From the NCBI GenBank assembly GCA_009829735.1, contig CM020619.1, positions 23,709,554 through 23,773,553 on the forward strand: a stretch of 64,000 nt of DNA. Reading direction: 5' to 3'. A program made the position numbers and the translations under genes. The stretch comes from Pyropia yezoensis (Eukaryota > Rhodophyta > Bangiophyceae > Bangiales > Bangiaceae). Of this stretch, positions 9,205 through 20,600 are shown in pieces (the first letter of the stretch is position 1; the number at the start of each line of letters is the position of its first letter). The notes under the pieces were generated by a model that saw nothing but the letters and a program-made list of their open reading frames with translations, had not been told where the DNA came from and did not search any database.

Positions 9205-9739
9205 CACGCGGGTGGTCGGGTGTCACTTCCTACCGGTGGTCAGTGCGTCCCCACGATGATCCCTTGCCGCATTTCGCAGGTGGCACGCTACCCGCCGAAG
9301 TCCGCCTCCGGTGACCGCGTCGCGCTGGGGTGGGCGACGCCGCCGACGGGCTTGGTGCGCGTGTCTCGCCCCGCGGGACAAGGGCGCTGGTCTGTTTTTT
9401 GGCAAGGAGCGGGTGCAATCCGCCTCGTGGCTGGCCGATACTTCGCGTCTGCTCGCGCCACTCCCCATTGTCCCTCGGTGCTCTGCGCCTTTACCCCCCC
9501 GACTGTCTCCCGTCGGGTGCCGCCGGTGCGCCTCCTGCGCGCGGGCCGCGACGCCCACGAGCGCGCGGCGGCGCCCCTGCCGTGACGGACGCGCCCTCGC
9601 TGCGGCCGCCCTCTTGCGTGCGCGCACCCGCAGCGGCGGCGGACCCCCCCCACGTGCGTGACGAAGCTGCCGCGCGGGCCCGGCTGGGCGAGCCTCTGAG
9701 CCCGTGTCGCTCGCCCGCCCCCCCCCCCGCCCATCCACC

Positions 9740-11480
9740 ATGCCCAATGCCAGCGTATTTCCTGATGCCCCCGACGGCGGCGGCTTGACCGACGGCGGCG
9801 GCGTCACCGACGGCGGCGGCGCCGCCACCGGCGGCGTTGCCACCCACCAGACCATCCTCCAACAAGTGCTCGGGGAGCTCCGATCGACCAACGGGCGGAC
9901 CAGGATGCGGCTGTCCGAGGTGGGCGACATCTGTGCTGACCGCCGCGTGGCGCTCGTGGACGGCGGCGGGGCCAAGCTCAAGCTGAGCGTCTGGGCGTCC
10001 CAACAGCCGGGCCTGCACCTGTGGCGAGAAGAGTCCAGCTGGTGGGTGTGCGAGGCGCGGTTCGCGCCAAAACCGGCGCCGGCGCCGGCGCCGGCGCCGG
10101 TGGTGGCGGCGGCGGTGGTGAGGGCGGCGGCGGCCGCCGTGGACCCCCCTTCGGCTGCTGCTACGGCGGCGGCGGCTGGCCCCACCTACACCCTCGTCGA
10201 GACGCCCGCGGCGCTGGCCACGGCGGTGGCCGCCCTCGAGGGCGCCCCCTTTTGGGCGCTCCACGTTGTGCCGGCGGCGACCGGCGGCGGCGCCGCGGCG
10301 CTCGCGGTCGCCGCGTCGTCTGCCGACGACGGCGCCACCCCCCCCGCTTCGTACGTCTTTCACGTGGGCGCGCTGGGCACCGCGGCGCTCCGCGGCGACG
10401 GCGCCGCTGCCGCCGCCGCTGCCGGCGGGGGCCTCTTTGGCCGCGGCGCCTTTGGCCGCACGCTCGTCGTCCACGACGCGGCGGGCGTCGCGCGGGCCCT
10501 CACCCGCACCTTTGGCGTCTTCCCCGCCGCGTCGGCGGGGTTGTGGGACGTGCAGCTGGGGGCGGAGCTCCTCGGCGGGCCGCCACTGGCGCCCTTTTCC
10601 ACCGTCGCCCGCGCCGCGGGCGTCGCCGTGCGCGGCCCCGCGGTCGGCGCCGCCTCCGCGGCGGGCGCGCCCGCGGCGGCCGCCGCCGCCCGCGCGGCGG
10701 CGCTGCTGGCCGTTGCCGACGGGCTGACGCCGCCGCTCGCCGCGGCGGGCCGCGACGCCCCCTGGGGCGCCGCCTCTACCGCCCGCGCGTCGGCCGCCGC
10801 GTGTGCGGCGGCGGCGGCGGCGGCGGTGACGGGTGCGGCGGCGGCGGCGGCGGGGGAGCCGTCGTGCCGCCGCCGCGGCGACCACGCGGTGGCGTTTGAC
10901 GCTGCCCGCGGCGGCGCCGCCGTCACTGCCGAGGTCGCCGCCGCCCTGCGGCTGCGCACCGTCGACACGGGCGTGGCCGTCGTGCGCGGCGCCGACGACA
11001 TGGCCGCCGCGGTCGCGCTCCTGCCCGCCCGATTCCGGTCCAAGCTGACCGCCCCCGCCGCTGCCGGCAACGCCGCGGCGGTGGGCGGCGTGGCGGCCGA
11101 CGTGCGGGACATTGTGCTCGACGTTGGCCGCCGCCCCCGCGCCACCTGTGCCGCCCGCCGGCCCGTGTACCTGTCGGATGACCCGGCCGACACCTTCACC
11201 CCCGCCGACGCGGCGGCGTTTGTGACCGCCGTTGCCGCCGCGGGCGACGGCTTTGGGCCCGACGACCGGGCCGGCGTGCGCGGGTGCCTCCACCGGGTCA
11301 GCCGCATGCCGGGGCGGTGCGGCTGGGGGTCCGTCGTTGGCGCGACGCTGCGCATCGGGCGGGACGTCCGGGGGGGGGCGGGCATGCTCACCGACCTGCT
11401 CGGGCTGGTGGGCACTCCCCCAGCAGGTGGGGGCGTGAACGACGAGCACGGTGGTGGAGGTGGTGGTGGTGGCGGCGGCA

Positions 11481-11530
<50 letters not shown>

Positions 11531-12106
11531 AGTGGCAAGCCGTGGCGTGCCGCCCCCCCCTCGGTGCTGCTGCTCGGCCGCCCCGGCTGCGGCAAGACGA
11601 CCATCCTCCGCTCCGTCGCGGCGGGCCTTGCCGCCACCGACCTGGCGGTCATGGTCATTGACACGTCCGCCGAGGTGGGGGGCGCGACGGACGTGGCGCA
11701 CCCGGCGCTCGGCGACGCCCGCCGGATGGTCATCCCCGCCGATGCGGTGGCGGGTGGCGGCGGTGGCTTTGGCGGCCGTCCCGCCGGTGGTGGTGCGGGG
11801 CGTGGCGGGGGCGGGGGCGACGGCAGCAAGGTGGGCCTTGGCCGCACGCTGCTGCGGGCGCTCGAAAACCACACCCCAGACGTGCTCGTCGTGGACGAGC
11901 TGTCCGCCCGCCCCGACGTGGACGCGGTGCGGACGGCCAAGGAGCGGTCCGTGGCGGTGGTGGCGACGGCGCACGGGGACTTTCGGTCGCTGCTCCGCAA
12001 CGAGGCGCTGCGGGGGGCCCTGGGGGGGGTCGCCGCTGTCACCCTCGGTGACGACGCCGCCCGCGCGCTGTCGACCGCCCGCCGCCGCGTCGCCGCCGCG
12101 TCGCCT

Positions 12107-12152
<46 letters not shown>

Positions 12153-12463
12153 CTGCGGGGTGGCCATCGGGGGCGCGCGCCGCTTGGGTCGACACGGACG
12201 CCGACCCCGTGGACGGCGACGGCACAGCGGCGGCGGCCGCCGCCGCCGCCGCCGCGTCGCGCAAGACGGTCGCGGAGCGCGCCGGGGAGCCGCTGTTTGA
12301 CTTTGTGGTGGAGCTGTCGCCCGTCGACCCGCACGCTTGCCGCGTCATTGGCCACGTTGCCGGCGCTGTCGACGCGGTGCTCGCGGGGGGGGGGTACCCC
12401 GCCGTCGACCGGTACCGCGTGCCGTCGACGGGGGCCGTGTCGCAGAGCTTTGTGGTGGGCTAG
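9740..12463 (+). CDS. SpoIIIAA/Ycf45-type AAA ATPase with N-terminal exonuclease-like region
   Basis: A single-exon frame of 907 aa from the ATG at 9740 (CACCATG). Residues about 150-300 resemble the DEDD 3'-5' exonuclease (RNase D/EXD) fold: LVVHDAAGVARALTRTFGV followed by LWDVQLGAELL. The acidic DxE pair of the first motif is missing, so catalysis is doubtful. From about residue 400 the protein matches the SpoIIIAA/Ycf45 family, whose plant nuclear member SPD1 acts in plastid development. Seen: SDDPADTFTPAD, HRVSRMPG, then Walker A LLLGRPGCGKTTILRS (near 11570), MVIDTSAEVGG, Walker B PDVLVVDELS (near 11885) and AVVATAHGDF. Long Gly and Ala tracts separate the blocks. A plastid location is inferred from the family; the N-terminus is not a classic transit peptide. 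The long antisense frames over this gene are shadows. Confidence 0.82.
11461..11531. repeat. (GGC)n trinucleotide repeat encoding polyglycine
   Basis: About 20 GGC-type triplets just before the Walker A motif of the Ycf45-type ATPase, encoding a Gly linker. A second shorter GGC tract lies near 12111-12148. Confidence 0.85.
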
Positions 12464-13961
12464 CCCTATTTCGTTGGGGAGCTGCCGGGCGGGCGCCGCC
12501 GCCGCCGCCACCGGCCGTGGCCGCAAGGAGGGGGGGGGGGGGGGGGGGATGGGCGGCGCCCGCCGTCGTGGAGAGGCTGCGGAGGGGAGGGGGACTAACA
12601 GGCAACCAGCAAGCGGGACGCGTTTTTTTTTGTACGTACGGCCACCCTTGCGGGGTGTGGGGGGGTGTGGGGGGGGGAGGGCTGGAGTGGACGTCCAGCG
12701 ATGCCGGCCACGGGCAGCGGCGACCGATGGCAGGCCACACGGCGGCCGCGACGGCTGGGTGTGCCCCGTGCGGGAGGGCCTTCCCGCTGCTCGGCGGGCA
12801 GGCCTGCGAGACACGGAGAGGGCCGTGGCGGCCGGTGGGGGAGGGGGGGAGAGGGCTGGCGGCGAGCGCGCCCCCCTCCCTCTCCCCCCCCCCATCCCAA
12901 GCCCAGTTAAGAGGGCCTGTTTGCGGTCATCTGGCTTGGTGCCCCTGTGAAGCAGAGTGAAGCGCAGACGATAGAGACAAGAAAAAATGTGCCTAAAAAG
13001 AGGAGCTCGCTCGTAGCGCATCTGGTGGTGTTTGGCACGGGTATCTCTTTCCAGTCAGCCTGGCCTCACGGGCGGTCTAAGACACGCCACATGCATGTGG
13101 CGCATCGAGTGTGGCGCGGCAGTTTCATCGCCCACATGCCGTCGGACAGTCTAAGACACAAACCAGTGTGACGCGAGGACTGCATTCAAACTTTACAATT
13201 GATACGCAAGACGCCACCAGTCGCCTGACCTCCTTGACGAAGTGTTGGAATGAGCACTTCGCCAACCCCTTTGTCCTCCTAAAGTTAGTCTGGGGTCTGA
13301 CGCTCAGCATGGACGCCCACGCTAGCCGCCCCAAGGTGGCCGCCGTCAGATGACATGGCTTTTCTTGCCAATGACCACTTCGCCCACGCTCAGTTCCTTG
13401 TGGACGGTTCTGCAAACTGCAGAGCTATGTCAGCGCGTGGAGAGCGCCAGCTGATTTAGGGCTCACCTCCCTCATTCACCCCGTCCCCTCAGATTCCATC
13501 CTCATCATCGACAAAACCCTTCCTCATCACCCCCCCCTACCCCCCCTTCAATGGCAGGAGCGGGTCCTGCTGCACGTGTAAAAACTGCTTATCGTTGACG
13601 GCAGCGGCGCTCGGCAGCCCGTACGCCCAGAATGCCAATGGTACACCGAGGAGGCGGGAAACGCGAAGCGTTGATGTGGGGCAGGGGAAGAGGTCGTTGA
13701 ATTCGTGCGAGAGGCCCGTTCGCAGTTCGCGTACCGTATCGTGTGACGACGGTATAAACGGAATAAAAGCTGCGAAAGAAACTGGACAGGGCCACTGTAT
13801 ACGGAATACCAAGTACATAAGCATTTTGCTCATATTCAAGATTTCTTGAGATTGGCACAAACGAATGAGTGTGACCAGAAGAAGAGCGGGGTGTTCGGCA
13901 GCCCTGCCAAGTCGGATGCCACCGGAGACCATCCACCGTCCACGGCGCGGCGAGCAGCTTC
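12464..13961. other. Intergenic, no gene supported
   Basis: The first 450 bases are C/G-rich 3' flank with long G-runs. From 12940 to 13960 composition drops to near 50 % GC. Many short frames are open but none has a recognisable domain. The repeated phrase GTCTAAGACAC(A/G) with GCCACATG occurs near 13075 and 13147. Confidence 0.4.
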
Positions 13962-14339
13962 ATGGTCCCCACTCCTAGATGGCGTGCGGGTGCGTTTGTG
14001 ACTTCTGTAGCTGGCGCCCTACATGCCCGCCGTGGTATTCTCTCGGACCCCTTTCAATACACTTCTGTTCCTTATCCTTTTTCCCACGTCCGGGCTCGCT
14101 ACGGCGCCCTCTTTCCACGCGCTGCGCGCATGTCCGAGAGCACTTTCCACGGCATGGTCGATGTCCTGCGCCCTCGCTTGCCGCGTCGAGGCTTCTCGGC
14201 GGAGATTCGTGCGGCTATGGTCCTGCGCTACTTGGGCGGCGGTAGCTACACGGACATTTGGGCGGCGTTTGGAGCGCCTCCAGCCACTTTGTACCGCGCC
14301 TTGTGGCCAGAGAGTTGTCTCCAGAATTTTCATTGCTGA
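13962..14339 (+). pseudogene. PIF/Harbinger-type transposase, N-terminal fragment
   Basis: The 125-aa frame contains RMSESTFHGMVDVLRPRLPRRGFSAEIRAAMVLRYLGGGSYTDIWAAFGAPPATLYRALW. This follows the helix-turn-helix region in front of the catalytic domain of PIF/Harbinger (ALP1-like) transposases. It stops soon afterwards, and no DDE catalytic motifs follow in any frame, so it is a truncated remnant. The palindrome-rich DNA just downstream may be part of the same decayed element. Confidence 0.5.
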
Positions 14340-14389
14340 TCGCAATTTGGTAGCTGCAAGTCCTGCCCTCTGAAGTGTAAACCGCGGTG

Positions 14390-14440
14390 TACCGCGGTAT
14401 AAACATACGCGGCGCGCCCGCGTATGCTTGTACCGCGGTA
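14390..14440. repeat. Nested palindromes, TACCGCGGTA cluster
   Basis: The palindrome TACCGCGGTA occurs at 14390-14399 and 14431-14440. It flanks an inner hairpin with 9-bp arms (CATACGCGG at 14404-14412 and CCGCGTATG at 14418-14426). A further ACGCGTATATACCG lies near 14475. It could be a terminal or subterminal repeat region of a DNA transposon. Confidence 0.6.
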
Positions 14441-14644
14441 TACCGTCGGGACGGGCACAGCCAATCAGATCGGCGTTACGCGTATATACCGTCATGCCGA
14501 TTGCAACTGCGAACGGGCCTCAGACATCAGTCTCTTGGATTCTTGAACTACTTCAAAAGTGTGCCACACTGGAGGTTCGTAAGTTCCGTGGCTCCCTTTG
14601 TGGCGTGGTGCGCCACATGTCTTTGGCCAAAGCCATGTGGTGGT

Positions 14645-14735
14645 GGCGTCGAGTTTGTGGCGCTGATCCGGCATACACGTGGCGCCGTGGAGCCAATCAA
14701 GTCGTGCCACGGCGCGCCACAAACTCAGCGCCACA
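14645..14735. repeat. Inverted repeat with GAGTTTGTGGCGC core
   Basis: GAGTTTGTGGCGC at 14651-14663 is inverted at about 14714-14726, and GTGGCGC/GCGCCAC words recur on both sides from 14590 to 14740. The organisation parallels the GAGTTCGCGGC foldback near 4 kb, with TG in place of CG at several sites. Confidence 0.55.
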
Positions 14736-15428
14736 CGCGGTACAGTCATTTCCCGATGATGACCCACCCATATGGCGAGCATTACAGCTGCCGGCACCGC
14801 GACGCCAGGTGCGTGCTCGCCAATCAATCGCTCCAGAAAAGCCGCCCGCGCCTCTCTCGCTGCTCTGAATGACTGTGGAAGACTGTCGGCCAACTAGTTA
14901 TAAGCCCACCTGGGCTTATACGGGGGTGGTACAAGGTCGGGGATTGACTGTACCGTGTCTTAGACCGCCCGCCAGGTGCCTGTTCGTGTCTGGCCTCAGG
15001 TGCCTGTTTGGGCCTCTCTTGCGCGGCCTTCCGCGTTCTCTCTGGGTGTTGCCGAGAATTTTCAACCAATGAGATGTGTGTATTTTTCACCCAGGAGACC
15101 GCTCTTAACTGGGCGTGATCCGAGATTAATAATCGGTCGCTGCAGAGGAGAAAATGGGGGCGGCGGCAGCGGGAGTGGGGGTCGCCCACCCGGGGGGCGA
15201 CACCCGCCACCCCCGCCGGCGTCGGTCATCCAAGCCAGCACACGGGCCGACGCCCCTCCCCCCACCCCCCCCCCTCCACTCTGTGGCGTCAAACAAAGAA
15301 GAAAAAACTATGGGCCGTCCCGCCAAAGCGTGCTGGGCGGCTGGCCCGGCGTCGGGCGGCAGCAGCCGGCGGGGCGGGGCGGGCCGCCCCGGGGCACGGC
15401 CGCCACCGACCGGCCGCGAGGGGGGCGC

Positions 15429-16959
15429 TTAGAGGGTGCCCAGCAGCGCCCCGATGGTCGGCTTGTGCACGTTGGACTGCTGGATGACGAGCGCCACTGG
15501 GAGGGGATGACAGAGGGGAAGCAGGGGGGGAGGGAGGGCGGTTGGGTCGGTGTATCCATGGGGGGGCAGCGGGGGAGGGAGAGAGGGCAAGGGCGTTCAA
15601 CCATAGAGACGATTGGCACCGTTAGCAGGGCTGGGCAGCGTGTTCGTGGCCGGCACCGCCAAGCCTCACAAGGGCCCCCTCCGTCTTGCCTCTGCAGGCC
15701 ACGCAGCGCCTGTCCCCCGTCCCACCTGCCCAAAAAAAAAACAAGAAAAAGACGTACGGATGCTGAGCATGGCCAGCCGGCCGTGCTTGACCTCCCGCAG
15801 CCGCATCGCCGGGCTGTCCAGCTTGAGCGGATCGAAGTCCAGGTCCCCCGCCCGGCGATCCGACTCGAGCATTTTGGGAAAGGTGAGGATCTCCACCAGC
15901 GAGATGCAAATGATGATGGTCGCCCACAGCCCGCGGGGGATGTCCCGCGCCGCCTCCAGCGCCACCGGATTGGCGAGGCGCGGGTGGGGGAGGTGGACAA
16001 ACTCGGCGACAAACCAGCCGACACACGCCAGCATCGCCACGCGGCCGTCTAGGACGTTAGAGAGAGGGTAGGGGGGGGGGGGGGGGGGGGGGGTGGCGGG
16101 GGTGGCGGGGGAGAGCAGGGGGGAGCAGAGGAGCAGCGCGAGTCACAAGGGGGGGACGTTAGCGAGCGAGCCCTGGTCGCTGTCATCCATGACAGGGGTG
16201 GCTGGGCGCAAGAGGGCGTGTCCCATTGTGCAAAGCCCGCCGTCCGAGAGTGGTCAGCGTGGGAGCGTGGGGCCGTCGCGGCGGGCGTCCTCCGTGGTAC
16301 GGCCAACGTACTCTTCAGCTCGCCCTTGGCGGCCCACGCCTGGTCCAGCCAGTTGCTGATGAAGAAGGGGTCAAAGCCCGTGACTGCCAGCCGCCCGCGG
16401 GAAGCAAGGCGGCGACGACGCCGATAGAGAGGTCCCACACAACAAAAACAGGGTGGGAGCGTCAGGGAACAAACAGAACATCGAGCTCGTCAGTTCTTGC
16501 CGCGTTTTTCTCCGCCGGTCGAACCCGATCGGCCACCCTCCCAGCCACTCCGCCTGTCCGCTCTCCTCTGCACCCAGCCGATGACCCCGGTTGCCGCGGG
16601 AATCCCCTCCCCCCACCCCCCCCAGTGCGGCGTCACCCCAACGTACAGCCGTCCTGGGAGTCGATGAGGCCCTCGGGCTTCTTCATAAACGGCACCGCGT
16701 GGGACTTGGGCGTCTCCACCGACTCGGGCTCGACCGCCGGCGGCGGCGGCGGCACCGGCACCCGCACAGGGGACGAGGAGGACGCGTACGGCTCGGCAGC
16801 CATGGCCGTGCCCGCCGCCGCCGCCGCCGCCGCCCCGCCGGCGGCTGCGGGGGAGCAGACGGCAGCGCCCGCCCAGGAGGTGGCGCGCACGCCCGCGAGG
16901 GAGGTCGGGGCGACAAAGGCGGTGGTGGTGCCGGCGGCGGCGGCGGCGGCGGCGGCCAT
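15429..16959 (-). CDS. Light-harvesting chlorophyll-binding protein (LHC, Lhcr/RedCAP-like)
   Basis: Thylakoid antenna protein that binds chlorophyll and carotenoid. My spliced model has four exons on the minus strand: 16959-16647, 16383-16312, 16048-15758 and 15496-15429. It gives 247 aa with all phases consistent. Exon 1 encodes a plastid transit peptide (MAAAAAAAAG... through FVAPTSLAG) and the mature start VPFMKKPEGL. Helix 1 carries GELKNGRVAMLACVGWFVAEFVH and helix 3 carries REVKHGRLAMLSILALVIQ, both with the family's Glu/Asn-or-His/Arg pigment ligands. Helix 2 is GLWATIIICISLVEIL. The two halves have GFDP and DFDPL turns. All three introns begin GTACGT and end AG. A TATA box lies about 200 bases upstream. 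The WFVAEF sequence after helix 1 leaves open a RedCAP-type rather than classical Lhcr protein. Confidence 0.88.
16074..16093. repeat. Poly-G tract in intron 2 of the LHC gene
   Basis: An uninterrupted run of about 20 G on the plus strand, i.e. a C-rich pyrimidine tract 25-45 bases before the 3' splice site of intron 2 in the sense direction. It may serve as the polypyrimidine tract. It is also prone to length error. Confidence 0.7.
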
Positions 16960-17160
16960 GATGGGCGGTTGGGTTGGGGACGGTGGGGGCCTGTGCGGGA
17001 AGGGCGTCGGTGACAAAGAGGGGCGGCCGCTGCTACCGACGGCGGGGAGGGAAGTGTGGTCGATGGGGCCTTGAGCGGTGCGCGTGATGGTGGCGGGTGA
17101 GGTGGCTGCTGCGTTGAGGGGCTGCCGGAAGTTGCTCTCCTCCCCCTGCCCGCCCCGGCC

Positions 17161-17167
17161 TTTTATA
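17161..17167 (-). promoter_or_regulatory. TATA box of the LHC gene
   Basis: On the minus strand the sequence reads GGGTATAAAAGGCCGG, a consensus TATA box 202 bases upstream of the LHC start codon, in an otherwise GC-rich region. Transcription should start about 30 bases downstream, near 17130. Confidence 0.7.
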
Positions 17168-17386
17168 CCCACACTGCCAGCTCGCGAGGGGGACCACCGT
17201 GCGGCAGGGGCCCCCAGCAAAGGGCGGAGGGGCGCGGCGACACCCCCCCTCCCCCACCCCCCCCCCTCCTCCCCAGCGCACAGCAGTGCCGTGGGCTCTC
17301 CCCCGTCCAGCCAGGGGGGCGCCCCCCCCAGCCCCGGCCGTCCAGCTCCTGCTCGGGGGTAACCCTCTCGCGCTCCCTTGGGGGGC

Positions 17387-17654
17387 GGTGGTGGCGCATG
17401 CGCCCCCCCCCGCCCCCAGAGTGCCTGTGGCGACCGGGGGGCGGGGAGGAGCACGCGGCCGTGGACGCTCCCGCCCGCCCGCCCGCCCACCCCCCCCCCC
17501 TCCCTGTCCTGTCCTCCCCCCCCCCCCCTCCCCCCCCCCCCCGGGACTCTCTGGGTCGGGAGGGGGGAGGCCCCCTCACGCGCTTTCGCGAGGGTGGTGG
17601 CGCATGTTCCCTGCCGAGGCCTCTCCCTGCTCCCGCAGGGGGTGGTGGCGCATG
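17387..17654. promoter_or_regulatory. Three exact copies of a 14-bp motif upstream of the LHC gene
   Basis: GGTGGTGGCGCATG occurs at 17387-17400, 17593-17606 and 17641-17654. All are in the same orientation and lie 220-490 bases upstream of the TATA box. The last two are followed by GT(T/C)CCC and CCGCC or CTGCC. They could be factor-binding sites, or remains of a local duplication. Confidence 0.4.
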
Positions 17655-20600
17655 TCCCCCGCCGCGCACGCACCGGCCGGCGCGTGGGGGTGAGCGGGCG
17701 GGTCAGAGAGGAGTTCCACACCGCCGCTACCCCTCCTGCTCGGGTCTCTCCCCCCTACCCGCCCCCTCCCGCTCCCCCCCCGCTCCCCCCCCCAGCGCGC
17801 TGGAAGAGGGGCGTGGGGCGGCGCGCGCCCCGACCGCACCGCGGTGCCCACACGCGGGGCGGTTGCCCCCGAGCCAACCCCTCCGGCCGCCCATAGGCAC
17901 TGTCTTGGGGTCTGTCTGGTCTGTCTGGCCTGTACACGGGCGAGTCATGGCCGGTTGGGTGGGGGATCGTCCCTCCCCCTCCCCCCAGTCCTCTGGTGAC
18001 GAGAAAAATCTCGCGGCCGATATGGATCCCGGCGAGATGGAAAGGGTGATCTCCAAGTGCAGCTGGGAGGGAGCGGGCCTCTCTCTCAGAGGCGGGAGCG
18101 GGGTCGCCGCCCGATGGGAGTCCCCCCTCTGCCAGAGTGTAGACCCTGGCTACGAGTAGCGCCGGTCCACCCCGCCCGTCCCCGGCTACGAGGGCGCCTC
18201 CCCCACCCGCCGAGCGACAGCACAGAGGGCGCCTCCCACGCAGGCCTGTGGGGACAGCGGGCGCATCGTCCCCCCTCGAGCGGCTGGCCGCGGGCGCACT
18301 GCTGCATAGGTCTGGGGAGCCGCTCCACGGGGTTGCCCCGCCGACCGCGCCTACCGACGCGGGACCGAGCATGTCGCCCTGCGGAAGCGCTGCCCGTCGA
18401 CCGGCGCGGCGTCGCTGGGCGCCATCACCACCCCCCCCCCGCCCCCCCCCCCCTATGCCAGTTGGGCACTGTCTTGGGCCACGTCTGGCCCGTGGATGCA
18501 CGTGCGAGTGCCGCAACAGGGATTGACATTCCCCGTTCCTGGGCCGGTCTGGCGACAGGAACAATCTCGCAGCCCGTTGACGGCCGGGAGGTGTGGACCC
18601 GCCGGGACCGGCGCACCCCCCCCGTGGCGCGCCGGGGTCCCTCCCCCCGTCAACCCCTGCACACGCCCTCCACCCATGGCATCGGCAGGGAACCCGCTAC
18701 GTCCCGACGAGGTGGACGGCTCGTCGAGGGCGCGGGGCCGGGAAGGGGGGGTGGGGGGGGGGGTAGACGAAGATATGTTTGTCCAGATGCTTTGAGGGGC
18801 GCGGAAGAGGAGAGGCAATGGCACTGGGCGGTGCCCCTCCTCGACGTCGGCCGTGGCGCCGGTTGGGCCGAGGGGGGGCGCCCCCCACCCCCCCGCCCGC
18901 CCGCCCAGGCAGCCGGCGCAGGAAGCCGTCCAGTCTCAACGTCCCGCCGGGTACAGCATGGAGCCCCGCCATGATGGCCGTCGGGGTCGGGAACGCGGCG
19001 GGTCAGTGGCGTACAAACACAACCAGGAGGGGCTGCCAAGGGCGAGCAGTCGGGCTCGGCTCTGGGTGGAAGATAGTTTGGGAACGGGGCGGGGAGGTGC
19101 GGGGGAAGGGCGGCGGTGATGTCTGCATCCCAGCTCACAGAGGAGGGGCTGGCGCAGCGTACAGGTGCGGGGGTAGACGTGCTCGACTGGACCACCCCCC
19201 AGGCAGGAGTCCGCTGAATGCCCGTTGGAGATGAGGTGCGCTGGGGGAGCGACGGCCAGACCCTCCCTCGGCTGGGTCCCGCGCTGGAGTGCGCTGAGGG
19301 GGCGGGGGAGAGAGGGGGTGGGGGCAGAGGGGGGAAGAAGTGTGCTGCCCCTTTCCCCCCCCTCCCCCCCCCCGCTCCGCCCCTCCCTCGTCTCGCCCCC
19401 CACCGCCCTGGCCAGGGAGAGCCGTTCAACACCCGCCGCGACGCGGGGGAAGGGCTGTCTCTGAGCAGCGGCGCGCTCCCCCCCCCGCACCCGCGCACCC
19501 TCCTCGCCGACAATGTCTGCGTCAGCGTCTCACGCGGGGGGGGGGGGGGGGGGCGAGGGGAAGGAGGAACCAGCGACCGCGACGCGCGGGTGGCGGTCGC
19601 GACTGTGGGCGGCGGGGGCGATGGCTGCACGTCTCGCCGCGCGACCCCGTGGTGGCGGGTGCGCAGACAGTCCATTGTCGAGTGTTTCTTGTCCACGGGG
19701 ACGGGGGGGGATCCCGGGAGATGTGCGGACCATCCCGCGCGCAGCGTGGGGATCATAGCCCCGATCTCTCAAGCATGGGCGCGTTCCAAAATGCCCTTGT
19801 CGCCGGGTTCGCCCCGTTGACGGCTGACGCCGGCAGATCTCTCTGGCTATTCGGCTACAGGCGTCATGTAAGACTCCAGGGGGGGCTCCCCGCCACCCCC
19901 CCCCCCCCCCCGACGGCCACCCCGCCCCCGGAACACACCACACGGCACTTCCTGAAAAGCGCGAAAAGGACAGATAAGATATTCGTGGAGGGAGGATTTG
20001 AAAACGTCTTGCCACCAGCCTTCAACGATACCCCACTAACGGATATGAGCGAGCGGAGAGAAAAAAATATCTTGAGAAGAGTGTTCTGAAGCCTCCTGGG
20101 CTGTTGTCCGGGATTGGTCGTTGATGGACAGATACCACTTTATTTACATATCTAAATCCCAGTGCTCAGTACACTGACTCCGCACCACCCAACCCGCCTC
20201 AACGGGAAGAAGGGGCCGAAGTGATCTGCTAGGAAGGGGGGCGAGGGTGGCGAGAAGATGGTAGACAGAGTGGTGGAAGACAGTCGGCAGACAGCAGGCC
20301 GAAGAAGCAGGATGGAGAGGAACAATCATGGCAAGCAGCGAGTAAAGGGAGGTGCGTCAAAAAAGAGTCCCCTATATCGCACCCAGTTCTTGTGCCGTAC
20401 AGTGGTCTTAACCACTTCCCCGCCTACCAATCGGCCACCCCCACTAAGTTCTTGACCGCTCGCCTGCATACTGATGCCCGCCCCCCAACACTCACGAGCA
20501 CGAAACAGGCACCCAGCCCCTTACCTCATCATGTCCTTCGGGATGCTGGCAGCCCGCTCTGCCGGCGCGTAAAGAAGAGGGGGGGTATAGAGGCAAAGGG

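Noticed and set aside
9491..13021. Very long minus-strand frame (1176 codons), and another at 10360-12348
   Set aside because: They lie antisense to the Ycf45-type gene, are His/Arg/Gly or Ala/Pro/Ser-rich, and are expected shadows of a GC-rich coding strand without stops.
17896..18560. Diverged direct repeat (GGCACTGTCTTGGG blocks) as a possible gene duplication
   Set aside because: No coherent protein in either block; similarity is patchy and could reflect old noncoding duplication.
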